From JAGWBJ01 sp034423015 (GTDB lineage Bacteria > Chloroflexota > Dehalococcoidia > Lucifugimonadales > JAGWBF01): DNA of 64,000 nt. Positions 16,457 through 24,215 of the stretch are shown here, one piece after another. A program made the translations under genes and the position numbers. Within the stretch, counting starts at the first letter, position 1. Each line of letters begins with the position of its first letter. The stretch covers positions 73,807-137,806 of the forward strand of contig DAOUJG010000031.1 of assembly GCA_034423015.1 (NCBI GenBank), read 5' to 3'. The notes below the pieces were generated by a model. It searched no databases and was not told the DNA's origin. It saw only the letters and a program-made list of their open reading frames with translations.

Positions 16457-17138
16457 CGCTCATATCCACCCCCGACCCCGGCGGGGCGCCGGCGGCCAGC
16501 AGCTCGTCCAGGACCTCTCTCAGTGACCCGGCGTCCATGGGTCCCACGAAGGAGCGCACCAGCTTTCCTTCCCGGTCTATGAAGAACTTCTCGGGGATCC
16601 CGGCCACTCCGTAGTCGATGGCGATCTCTCCTTTGCCGTCCAGCGCGTTGTGGTAGGGGACATCGAACTCCCGCACGTGGTCCCCGACGGCCCCGGGGTC
16701 ATCCCAGATGGCCATGCCTATGAACTCCACGTCCCGGTCCCGGTACTCCCGGTATACCTGGGACAGGCCGGGGGCTTCCGCGCGGCAGGGGGGGCACCAG
16801 GAGGACCAGAAGTCCAGCATCACCACCTTGCCCCGGAGGCCCTGAAGACTTATCTGGTCGCCTCCGAGGGTCGTCACCTGGAACTCCCAAGCGGCCCTCT
16901 GGTCCACCGGGACCTCACCGAAGCGGCTGTTGATGCCGAAGCCCCCCGGATTGCCTCCCGATCCAACGACGACCCATCCCAGGAGGGCGAAGAGGGCGGC
17001 CAGCGGCAAGGCCGATGCAACCAGTATCAGGTTCCTCTTGCGCGCGTCGCTGGCGGCGCTTCCGTCCGACGTGGCAGCTGCCTTACCGGTTGCCTTACTC
17101 GTTGCCTTACTCGTTGCCTTACTCGTTGCCTTACTCAA
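16449..17138 (-). CDS. TlpA/ResA/CcmG-type membrane-anchored thioredoxin with N-terminal SKAT repeats
   Basis: A 229-residue thiol:disulfide oxidoreductase. A basic stretch and one membrane helix (about 34-58) anchor it. The external thioredoxin domain carries FWSSWCPPCRAEAP with Cys115 and Cys118, and the family cis-proline region GIPEKFFIDREG. By position it should reduce apocytochrome c haem-binding cysteines alongside CcmH and CcmF. The start is TTG at 17138 with AGGGG 4-5 bases upstream; no other good start exists before the membrane helix. Residues 2-17 are four exact SKAT copies encoded by a 12-base tandem repeat, giving a lysine-rich cytoplasmic tail. It overlaps the ROK kinase gene. 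Confidence 0.88.
   Translation of the reverse strand: MSKATSKATSKATSKATGKAAATSDGSAASDARKRNLILVASALPLAALFALLGWVVVGSGGNPGGFGINSRFGEVPVDQRAAWEFQVTTLGGDQISLQGLRGKVVMLDFWSSWCPPCRAEAPGLSQVYREYRDRDVEFIGMAIWDDPGAVGDHVREFDVPYHNALDGKGEIAIDYGVAGIPEKFFIDREGKLVRSFVGPMDAGSLREVLDELLAAGAPPGSGVDMSDG
17089..17136. repeat. Four perfect tandem copies of a 12-base unit inside the tlpA-like gene
   Basis: The plus-strand unit gttgccttactc is repeated four times without change, preceded by a degenerate fifth copy (gctgccttaccg, 17077-17088). The unit is a multiple of three and encodes SKAT on the minus strand. Copy-number change would therefore lengthen or shorten the N-terminal tail without a frameshift. Confidence 0.95.
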
Positions 17139-17144
17139 GGGCCC

Positions 17145-18392
17145 CTACGCCTCTCCGCGCCCGGCGGCATCGGAGCCAAGCCTCAGCCTGACCAGCGCGG
17201 CCATCAGCTCCCCGCGGCGGGCCCGGTACTCCTCCTCGGGGATGTCGTCCCTCTGATGGGAGTCGTCCAGGAATGCCATCTCCCTCATCAGGGCCGTCGC
17301 CGCCGGGTGTCCCTCCGCATCTCCACCTCCCCCCGGGCCGGCGCCGCCCGCCACGGCCGGGACCTGGGCCGGGCCCCGTCTCACGGCGTACACCAGCAGC
17401 GCGGCCATGATCAGCCCCACGGCCGAGGGTATGGCCACCCTCCAGGTGCCCGTGCTGGCCAGCCCGTCACCGATGCGGTCGAGCCACGACGGGACAGGCA
17501 GGTCCTGGATGGTCACGCTCAGACGGGCGCCGGGCTCCAGGCCGCCGGCCCCCGACACGGTGTAAGACCGGCCGTCCACCTCCGCAGTCTCGATGGGCAC
17601 AAGGACGTCCGACCCCACCACGGTCCCGGTCTCGGTCTCCATCAACAGGCGGAAGGCATCGGCACCCAGCGGGAAGGTACGGGAGAGCTCGACCCGGTTG
17701 CCCTCATAGGGGAGGCGATAGGTGTAGGCCACCTGGGCGGCCCCGGGAGGGAGGGGCGATGTGAGGGCAAACCCGGAACCGACGTTGATTATCCCGCCCC
17801 CCGCCAGGTCCGACGACACGTCCAGCTCCGAGGCCTCCGGGGGCATGGAGAACCGGAGGAACTTCATGGCGGCGGGCTGCTCCAGGTCCGGGACGAAGGT
17901 GCGGTCTCCCTCGTTCACCACCTCCACAATCTCGAAGGCGGCCAGAGACTCCTCGTCGCCGTCGGCGGCCCTTATCAGGAGCACGTCCCCCGTTACACGG
18001 ACGGCCTCCAGGCTGTCGGTGGGCTCGTAGACCAACAGCTCCGCGGACCCGGACGAAGGGCCGGGGTCCAGGCCGCCGGAGTACATGACGCCTTCGTAGT
18101 TGACCGTGAGCCTGCCGGTGGACCCCTCCTCCAGGGACATGCCGTCGAAACGAAACTCCCCGCCCGGCTGGGTCGTTGCGGACTCGGTATCGACGGAGCC
18201 GTCGACACCCAGGACGACCAGCAGCACCTCCAGGCCCGCGGGGGCGTCACCGCCGGCGGTGCCGTTCACCACCCGCCCGGCAATGGCGCCGTCTTCCTCT
18301 CCCGCCGCGGGCGACGCCCACAGGACGGCGGCCAGGGCCGCGGCCGCCACGGTCCCCAAGAGGAACCACCCTCTACCGCGTCGGGCCGTCAT
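17145..18392 (-). CDS. Exported/membrane-anchored protein of unknown function in the ccm cluster
   Basis: A 415-residue protein. It has a signal peptide (about 1-31), then a carboxypeptidase-regulatory or Ig-like beta domain (GAIAGRVVNGTAGG through about 110), and a second beta-rich region to about 320. One membrane helix follows at about 335-355, then a cytoplasmic tail ending DDSHQRDDIPEEEYRARRGE, which resembles a SHOCT-like or CcmI-like helical pair. Most of the protein would face outside. I do not recognise a named family. It overlaps the CcmI-like gene by 20 bases and precedes the TlpA-like gene by 6 bases, so it is co-translated with cytochrome c maturation proteins. It may be an accessory haem or apocytochrome factor. 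GAGGAGC precedes the ATG. Confidence 0.65.
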   Translation of the reverse strand: MTARRGRGWFLLGTVAAAALAAVLWASPAAGEEDGAIAGRVVNGTAGGDAPAGLEVLLVVLGVDGSVDTESATTQPGGEFRFDGMSLEEGSTGRLTVNYEGVMYSGGLDPGPSSGSAELLVYEPTDSLEAVRVTGDVLLIRAADGDEESLAAFEIVEVVNEGDRTFVPDLEQPAAMKFLRFSMPPEASELDVSSDLAGGGIINVGSGFALTSPLPPGAAQVAYTYRLPYEGNRVELSRTFPLGADAFRLLMETETGTVVGSDVLVPIETAEVDGRSYTVSGAGGLEPGARLSVTIQDLPVPSWLDRIGDGLASTGTWRVAIPSAVGLIMAALLVYAVRRGPAQVPAVAGGAGPGGGGDAEGHPAATALMREMAFLDDSHQRDDIPEEEYRARRGELMAALVRLRLGSDAAGRGEA

Positions 18393-18825
18393 GCTCCTCG
18401 GCGTGGCACTCTTCGGACTCCTGGGAAACCGAGCACTCGATCGTGCCGTCCTCCACCGGCGTTACAGGCCTAGGGGGGCCAGGCGGCCCGGATTCGCGAA
18501 GGGCGCCGACCTCCATCTCGACGAGACGCTCCACCTCCCGCTCCGCCAGCTCCTGCTCCCGGACCACGGCGGCCGCCTGGACACGGTACGCCCTCAGGCG
18601 GTCCCTGTAGTCCACTTCCTCGACGCCCCCGATCTCGTACTCGAGCTGCAAGCTCCGGATGGACTCGTATATCTCCTCCCGCCTAAGCCGCCACGCCACG
18701 GGGCCCGCCCCATCGGCAGGACCACTCGGGGAGGGACCGCCGGCCCCGAAACGCCGCTTGACGAAGGGATACAGGACGACCCCGACCACCAGCAGCGCCA
18801 GCAAGGCGCCAATCAGGACCGGCAT
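18373..18825 (-). CDS. CcmI/CycH N-terminal-like membrane protein
   Basis: A 150-residue protein. One N-terminal membrane helix (about 3-22) is followed by a charged helical hairpin (IYESIRSLQLEYEIGGVEEVDY, split at the turn). This is the pattern of the N-terminal CcmI domain, in which a LEYE(L/I)G turn is typical. The TPR half of full CcmI is missing, as in short forms. The acidic, proline-rich tail contains two isolated cysteines (ECSVSQESEEC) that could be a degenerate metal or haem site. It follows ccmF by 125 bases and overlaps the next gene by 20. Confidence 0.6.
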   Translation of the reverse strand: MPVLIGALLALLVVGVVLYPFVKRRFGAGGPSPSGPADGAGPVAWRLRREEIYESIRSLQLEYEIGGVEEVDYRDRLRAYRVQAAAVVREQELAEREVERLVEMEVGALRESGPPGPPRPVTPVEDGTIECSVSQESEECHAEEHDGPTR

Positions 18826-18848
18826 CGGCGGAAGGACCCCCTGACACG

Positions 18849-18925
18849 GGGCCCGCCCGGTCCCATCACGACACGGGCGGGCCCTCTGATTGCATTATAC
18901 AGCGCATTGTGCCCCAATGGGCACA
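18849..18925. promoter_or_regulatory. Two palindromes and a -10-like TATAAT between ccmF and the ccmI-like gene
   Basis: An 11-base perfect stem GGGCCCGCCCG / CGGGCGGGCCC (18849-18859 and 18874-18884) and a 7-base stem TGTGCCC / GGGCACA (18908-18925) flank a minus-strand TATAAT at about 18894-18899. This could be a ccmF terminator or attenuator with an internal promoter. No T-run or good -35 is present. Confidence 0.4.
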
Positions 18926-18950
18926 GACCGGCCGAGGGCCGGGGCGGACC

Positions 18951-20969
18951 CTAGCCGTCGCCGGACTGGCCGCGGAGAGGTCTCTCGGGGGGAAGCGCAA
19001 CTGGGGCCGATAGTCTCTCCGCCACCGGCGCGGCCTCCGGGGCCCTCCGGGGCCACAGGGATATGACCGTCCCCAAGATGAACACCGGGCCGGCGACCCA
19101 AATCCACCAGACCAGGGGATTGACCATCACCCGGAGGCCCGCTCTGCCGTCGCCCAGGGTCTCGCTGGGGATGACGTACAGGTCTTCCACTGGAGTCGAG
19201 CGTATCCCCGCCTTGGTGGAGGACATGCTGAAGGCAGGATAGAAGTCCCGTTGGGCGATCAGCGTCTTGAGGAAAGACCCGTCGCGATAGGCGTTTATGG
19301 TGCTTACCGATTCCAGCCTGTCCGATCTCTGAGAGAGGTCGGTGCCGACGTACTCCAGCTCATAGCCGCCGACTTCGACCCGCTCCCCGGGGGCCAGGAT
19401 CACGTCCTGCTGCACGTCGTAGAAGGACGAGCCCACGATGCCAAGGGCCAGCATCACCACCGCCAGGTGGACGACGTACCCACCGTACCGGGGCCGGTTG
19501 GCTGCAATCAGCTTCAGGAATCCCAGGGGGTAGCTGTCCCCCTGCCGGCGCCGGGAACGGGTGCCCCGGGCCCACTCCAGGAGGATGCCTCCCGTCACCA
19601 TGGCGCATATCCCCAGGGCAGCCATGGGGTACGGCTTGCGGACTCCGAGCACGGCCACCAGGACGACCACGGCTACGCCTATCAGCAGCGGGCCTGCCAG
19701 GGCCCCTCTCAGCGTCTTAAGGCTGGCCCGGCGCCAGGGCACCAGGGGCCCGACTCCCATGAAGAATATCAGCGCCAACATCAGGGGGCCGTTGACCTGG
19801 TTGTAGAAGGGCTGGCCCACGGAAACGGTCTCGCCCCTGAACACCTCGGAGATCAGGGGAAACACCACGCCCCAGAGGGTCACGAAGGCGATGGCCAGCA
19901 GCAGCAGGTTGTTGACCAGGAAGGCCGCCTCCCTGGAGAGGCTGGACTCCAGGTTCTGGGCGCTCTTCAGACTGGTGTACCGGGAGAAGAATATGCCGAA
20001 GGGCACCGCGACGCCGATGCCGGTGAACATCAGGAACACCCAGCCCAGGGTGGATGCGCCGAAGGAGTGGACCGACGGGATCGGCCCGCCCCGGTTCATG
20101 AACATGCCGTACAGGGCCAGTCCGAAGGCGAGGTTGATGAGGACGATGTTCCACATGCGAAACATGCCCCGCCGCTTCTGGACCATGATGGAGTGGATGA
20201 AGGCGGTGAGCGCGACGAAGGGCATGAACCCGGCGTTCTCCACCGGGTCCCAGGCCCAGTATCCCCCCCAACCCAGGATGGTGTAGGCCCACCAGCCCCC
20301 TAGGAGCAGGCCGGAGCCCAGAGCCGCCCAGCTCAAGATGCCCCAGATCCGCCCCGGGTCCACCCACTCGTCCCCCGTCTTTCCGGCCACCAGGGAGCCC
20401 AGGGCGAAGGCGAGGGGAATGGACACCGACACGAGCCCGGCCATCATCACCGGGGGGTGGGCGAACATGCCCGGATGGGTCAGCAGCGGGTTGATGCCCT
20501 CGCCGTCGGGGGGCACCACGGAGAGCCTGGCGAAGGGGTCGGCCATGAACATGAGCACGGCCAGGAAGAAGGTCAGCACCAGCATCAGGACCCCGGTGGT
20601 GTAGGGCAGGGTGTCCCGGACGGACGCCGGGGCCAGCCGAACGGCGAGGGCAGAGAGGCCGGCCAGGGCGAAGGCTATGTACAGCAGGGACCCCTCGTTG
20701 CCCGCGTAGAACGCCACCCAGGTGTAGATGCGGTCCATGGCCATGTTGCTGTTCCCCGCTACGTAGGCGACCTCGAAGTCGTTGGAAAGGAACGCCCCTA
20801 CGAGGCTGGCCACCGACACCGCCAGCACCGGCACCAACAGGTAGGTGGCCGCCCGGGCGCTCTCCACCAGTGCGGGGGCGGGCCGGAGGGCCCCCAACAC
20901 CGATCCCACCGACGAGTAGGCCGCCAGCGCCAGCGCCAGCGCGAGGGATATGGAGCCCAGGTCAGCCAT
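18951..20969 (-). CDS. ccmF: Cytochrome c-type biogenesis protein CcmF (haem lyase)
   Basis: A 672-residue polytopic membrane protein. The haem-handling tryptophan-rich motif reads GGYWAWDPVENAGFMPF at about residues 229-245, the diagnostic WWD-type loop of the CcmC/CcmF/CcsA superfamily. About 14 membrane helices and a large external loop near the C-terminus (about 520-610) match CcmF. It joins haem to apocytochrome c thiols at the outer face of the membrane, receiving reduced apoprotein from CcmH and the TlpA/CcmG thioredoxin. I chose the ATG at 20969, which overlaps the ccmH stop by 8 bases, rather than the upstream GTG/ATG at 21005. CcmA, B, C and E are not in the window. Confidence 0.93.
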   Translation of the reverse strand: MADLGSISLALALALAAYSSVGSVLGALRPAPALVESARAATYLLVPVLAVSVASLVGAFLSNDFEVAYVAGNSNMAMDRIYTWVAFYAGNEGSLLYIAFALAGLSALAVRLAPASVRDTLPYTTGVLMLVLTFFLAVLMFMADPFARLSVVPPDGEGINPLLTHPGMFAHPPVMMAGLVSVSIPLAFALGSLVAGKTGDEWVDPGRIWGILSWAALGSGLLLGGWWAYTILGWGGYWAWDPVENAGFMPFVALTAFIHSIMVQKRRGMFRMWNIVLINLAFGLALYGMFMNRGGPIPSVHSFGASTLGWVFLMFTGIGVAVPFGIFFSRYTSLKSAQNLESSLSREAAFLVNNLLLLAIAFVTLWGVVFPLISEVFRGETVSVGQPFYNQVNGPLMLALIFFMGVGPLVPWRRASLKTLRGALAGPLLIGVAVVVLVAVLGVRKPYPMAALGICAMVTGGILLEWARGTRSRRRQGDSYPLGFLKLIAANRPRYGGYVVHLAVVMLALGIVGSSFYDVQQDVILAPGERVEVGGYELEYVGTDLSQRSDRLESVSTINAYRDGSFLKTLIAQRDFYPAFSMSSTKAGIRSTPVEDLYVIPSETLGDGRAGLRVMVNPLVWWIWVAGPVFILGTVISLWPRRAPEAAPVAERLSAPVALPPERPLRGQSGDG

Positions 20970-21504
20970 TCGCCGCCCCCGGACCGGCGCCGGACTCCCG
21001 ACCACCGGGGCGCCGCGCGCCCTGGTCGCCCTCTATCTCCATGTCCACTACGGCCAGGTACTCCTCCAGTCCTTCCTCCGGGAGGGACCCGGCCTGAGCC
21101 ATGGGCGGCGCGCTGATCCGCATGGCCCTCACAACCAGCGCCACGGCCGCCACGCCGACCACGACGGCAGCGATGGGCACGACCCACGCGATGAGGTTGA
21201 AACCATCTTTAGGCGGGGCCGCCAGCACGCTCTCCCCGTACCGGTCCACGAAGAACTGGAGCACCTCGTCCCTGGTCATCCCCTCTGCCAGCTTCTCCCG
21301 CACCACCGTCCGCATCTGCTTCGCCAGCTCCACCTGGGCCTGGTCGATGGTCTCGCCGGGACACACGGGGCATATGAGGGTGCGGTCGATGGACTGGGCC
21401 TGCTCTTCCAGGCTGGGCGGGGCGTCGGAGGCGCAGGCCGCGAGCACAGCCGGAAGGGTGGCGGCAAACATGAATGCCAGGAGACGGGCCCTGGAGCTAG
21501 GCAT
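20962..21504 (-). CDS. ccmH: Cytochrome c maturation protein CcmH/CycL
   Basis: A protein of about 180 residues. A lipoprotein-type signal (LPAVLAAC, Cys about 24) precedes the redox motif LICPVCPGETID (Cys about 45 and 48), followed by the conserved three-helix bundle including GMTRDEVLQFFVDRYGESVL and the AAPPKDGFN segment. A C-terminal membrane helix lies at about 126-148. Canonical CcmH has CPVCQ or CPxCQ; here proline replaces that glutamine. It keeps apocytochrome CxxCH cysteines reduced for CcmF. The frame is open to 21567, but MPSSRAR gives a proper signal peptide. The lipobox is unusual for CcmH and would tether it twice. Confidence 0.88.
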   Translation of the reverse strand: MPSSRARLLAFMFAATLPAVLAACASDAPPSLEEQAQSIDRTLICPVCPGETIDQAQVELAKQMRTVVREKLAEGMTRDEVLQFFVDRYGESVLAAPPKDGFNLIAWVVPIAAVVVGVAAVALVVRAMRISAPPMAQAGSLPEEGLEEYLAVVDMEIEGDQGARRPGGRESGAGPGAANG

Positions 21505-21645
21505 CACGCATCGAACGCTGCTTTCAGACAATGTCGGGGCGGTCCTGCGGGATATGGCCATCGGCACAGAGCACGTCGGAGAGTGTCAGGGCCACTACAA
21601 CTCCAGCATAGCCCAAGGACTGGGGGCGAGGGGAATGACGGTCCC

Positions 21646-22206
21646 CTACTGCTGCAGGGTGCGAATGTAATTGACGAGCATCCAGCGCTCTTCCACCGTG
21701 AGGAGCTTGTCGAAGGGGGGCATGACGGTGACCCCGCTGGTGATCCAGCCGAAGATGGTCACGTCGGCGAGGTCCACCACCTCCTGGGCGGTCAGGTCGG
21801 GGGTGATGGTGTAGGGCCGGGCCTCGGTGCCATACCCGTAGCTCTCCCTCATGTTCCGCAGCACGGGGCCCTGCAGGGCCGGGTCCTCTCCGTTGCCCGT
21901 GACGCCGTGGCAGAAGGCGCAGTTGGCGGCGTAGAGCCTGGCGCCCTCTTCGATCCCCTGTCCCGGGATCGGGTTTTCGGTGGTGGCCAGATCCCTGCCG
22001 GTGGTGGGCACGGCCCCGTCGGGCACCGAGACGCGGGGCGGCTCGTGGACCTTGTACGACTGCTGGTAGTGCATCTCGTAGAAGAAGTCCAACGGATACG
22101 TCCCGTTGGCGCACCCAGCCAGGACCACGGCCACCAAGAGCAGGGCGCCCAGAAGCAGGGAGCGCTTGACCGCCGCCAGAGGGGCTATATGCCGCCGGTC
22201 TCTCAA
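21646..22206 (-). CDS. actE: Alternative complex III subunit ActE (monohaem cytochrome c lipoprotein)
   Basis: A 186-residue lipoprotein cytochrome c. The N-terminal helix ends in a lipobox (VVLAGC, Cys32). The haem site NCAFCHG is at about 95-101, and the axial methionine is in VMPPFDKLL (about 162). It carries electrons from the complex core to the terminal acceptor on the outer face of the membrane. I chose a TTG start at 22206. It overlaps the actD stop (TTGA) and has GGAGAGG 5 bases upstream, whereas the frame further upstream is antisense-like and has no better start. It lies directly after actD, as expected for the operon. Confidence 0.85.
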   Translation of the reverse strand: MRDRRHIAPLAAVKRSLLLGALLLVAVVLAGCANGTYPLDFFYEMHYQQSYKVHEPPRVSVPDGAVPTTGRDLATTENPIPGQGIEEGARLYAANCAFCHGVTGNGEDPALQGPVLRNMRESYGYGTEARPYTITPDLTAQEVVDLADVTIFGWITSGVTVMPPFDKLLTVEERWMLVNYIRTLQQ

Positions 22207-22718
22207 TCCGCCTCTCCGCGTTTCACTTCGACGGCCCCGGCCTGGGTCAGGGCCTGCTCCACCTCGGGCACCTGTGCCTCGTCGCACGTCACGTGGACTC
22301 CGATGAGACCCTGGGTGACCCTGTCGTCGTACAGCTTGGGCTTGAACCCCGGGAGCCTGGACTCGAATATGATCCCAAGAACGGTAAAGAGGATGGCCCC
22401 CAGCATGGTCCCCTCGTAGGTGACGATGGCCATGGGAGGCAGGGACAGTATCGGCTTTCCGCCGGTAACCAGGGGGTAGGCCATCTGGGTCATCGAGGTG
22501 AGGAGTATGCCGGCCGTCATCCCGCACAGCGCCCCGACGAAGGGGAAGACGTAGAGACGGTGGTGGGTCTCCCTCTCGCCGAAGGCGCCCTCGGGGTACG
22601 GAGCGCCGGTGAGGAAGTCGTAGTCCTCGTTGGTGAGGCCCACCTTCTGGAGGGCGTCGCCCGCCTCGGCGGCGTAGTTGGCGTCCTCGTACAGTCCCAT
22701 TACCGCTGTCTTTGCCAT
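22203..22718 (-). CDS. actD: Alternative complex III subunit ActD (DUF3341)
   Basis: A 171-residue protein with two membrane helices (about 58-80 and 98-118) and cytoplasmic alpha/beta ends. The N-terminal strand MGLYEDANYAAEAGDAL and the segment EDYDFLTGAPYPEGAF are hallmarks of the DUF3341/ActD family. The C-terminal part (LIGVHVTCDEAQVPEVEQAL) folds as a small ferredoxin-like domain. It is a structural membrane subunit of the quinol:cytochrome c oxidoreductase. The stop overlaps the actE start. Confidence 0.92.
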   Translation of the reverse strand: MAKTAVMGLYEDANYAAEAGDALQKVGLTNEDYDFLTGAPYPEGAFGERETHHRLYVFPFVGALCGMTAGILLTSMTQMAYPLVTGGKPILSLPPMAIVTYEGTMLGAILFTVLGIIFESRLPGFKPKLYDDRVTQGLIGVHVTCDEAQVPEVEQALTQAGAVEVKRGEAD

Positions 22719-22799
22719 TTCAACCCTCGCTAGCCTGGCCGCCGGGACCGGTGGGGTCCGGCAATGGTCCCCGTGCCCCTGCGGCCATAACAGCTCGAT

Positions 22800-24176
22800 T
22801 CACTCCTCCCTGATTACCGCCGGCACCGTCCTCCTGCCTATCTTTATCTCCTGCCTCAGGATCTCCCCCTCCTTGACGTCGTAGATAGGTATCAGGGGGA
22901 ACACCTTGGCGAACAGGAGCATGAGCATGGACACCAGGCAGAAGGTGCCGAAGACAATGACCACCTCGACCGCGCTGGGGCCGTAGGTGTACCAGACGTA
23001 GTTCAAGGTCTGTTTTTGGGCCAGACCGGGCACGATGATAAGGAACCGCTCCAGCCACATGCCGATATTTACGGAAACGCACGCAACGATCATGAGCCAC
23101 GGGTTGCGTCTGATCCCTCGGAAGAGCCACATTCCAACGGGGATGAAGTACGTCGTTCCCACGAAGGTGATGAACCACCAGCTCCAGGGGGCTTGGTCCG
23201 TGAGGAAGTGCTTCACGGCGATCTCGTCCCCCTCCAGGGAGTAGAGGCCGAACAGGAACTCCAGCACGAAGAAGAAGAACCAGGCGGTGGCCACCACTAT
23301 CAGCAGCCGGCCCAAGGCGTCGAAGTGCTCCGCCCGGATGTAGTCGTGCCACCCGAAGAGGGAGCGCATGATGGCCATCACGATGACCACCGCCGCCACT
23401 CCTGAGTGGACCGCCCCAATGACGAAGTAGGGCGGGAAGATGGTGGAGTGCCAGCTCTTGACCGCGATGGCCATGCTGAAGTCGAAGGAGACTATGCTGT
23501 GCACCGAGACGAACACGGGCAGGATGAGGGCCGACAGCAGCACCCCGGCGATGACCTGTAGCTTCCACTGCCTGGGGTTCCCGCGCCATCCCATGCACAG
23601 CACGCCGTATATCTTGCGCCTCCACCCGGTGGAGGTGTCCCGTATCACCGCCAGGTCGGGGAGGAGGGCGATGTACACGAACAGTATGCTGGAGGTCAGG
23701 TAGGTGAACACCGCGCTGGGGTCCCACACGAGGGCCGATCGCACGTTCGGGTACACGCCGCGGGCCCAGTCGTAGGGGAAGACCCAGTAGAAGAGCCTCC
23801 AGGGGCGGCCCGCGTGTATCAGCGGCATAAGCATGGCCGTCATCAGGGAGAAGACAGTGAGGACCTCGGCCGCCCGGGTCGCCGGCCTGCGCCACTCGGC
23901 CTTGGACAGGCGAAGGATGGCGGACAACATGACGCCGGCGTGGCTGATGCCGATCCAGAAGACGAAGTTGGTGATGAAGAAGCCCCACATCACCGGCCGG
24001 TTCAGGCCGGTGACACCCAGCCCCTGGTTGAACATGTATCCCGCGGCGCACATGGAAGCCACCACCACCACGGCCAGGCCGCCCACGGTGGCCCAGTACC
24101 ACGTCGGGTTTTCGAACAGGGTGTTGAGGAGCCCCCTGTTTATCTCCCTGTCGGTAAGACTTCTACCTTCCTGCAT
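22800..24176 (-). CDS. actC: Alternative complex III subunit ActC (NrfD/PsrC-type quinone-binding membrane protein)
   Basis: A 458-residue protein with about ten membrane helices. Family landmarks are the WGFFITNFVFWIGISHAGVM helix at about 84-103, the KAEWRRPATRAAE loop just after it, and the FVGTTYFIPVGMW helix near 330. In this family the histidine in the ISHAG segment lies near the quinol site. It passes electrons from quinol to the ActB iron-sulfur domain and may contribute a proton path. It follows a second NrfD-like subunit and precedes actD by 81 bases. Confidence 0.92.
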   Translation of the reverse strand: MQEGRSLTDREINRGLLNTLFENPTWYWATVGGLAVVVVASMCAAGYMFNQGLGVTGLNRPVMWGFFITNFVFWIGISHAGVMLSAILRLSKAEWRRPATRAAEVLTVFSLMTAMLMPLIHAGRPWRLFYWVFPYDWARGVYPNVRSALVWDPSAVFTYLTSSILFVYIALLPDLAVIRDTSTGWRRKIYGVLCMGWRGNPRQWKLQVIAGVLLSALILPVFVSVHSIVSFDFSMAIAVKSWHSTIFPPYFVIGAVHSGVAAVVIVMAIMRSLFGWHDYIRAEHFDALGRLLIVVATAWFFFFVLEFLFGLYSLEGDEIAVKHFLTDQAPWSWWFITFVGTTYFIPVGMWLFRGIRRNPWLMIVACVSVNIGMWLERFLIIVPGLAQKQTLNYVWYTYGPSAVEVVIVFGTFCLVSMLMLLFAKVFPLIPIYDVKEGEILRQEIKIGRRTVPAVIREE

Positions 24177-24215
24177 CGCCCTTCTTTACTTGCTAGACCC
24201 CGGTCGCAGCAGGGC

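Noticed and set aside
17089..17136. CRISPR-like array
   Set aside because: The repeats are 12-base head-to-tail units without spacers inside a gene. I see no CRISPR array or cas gene in the window.
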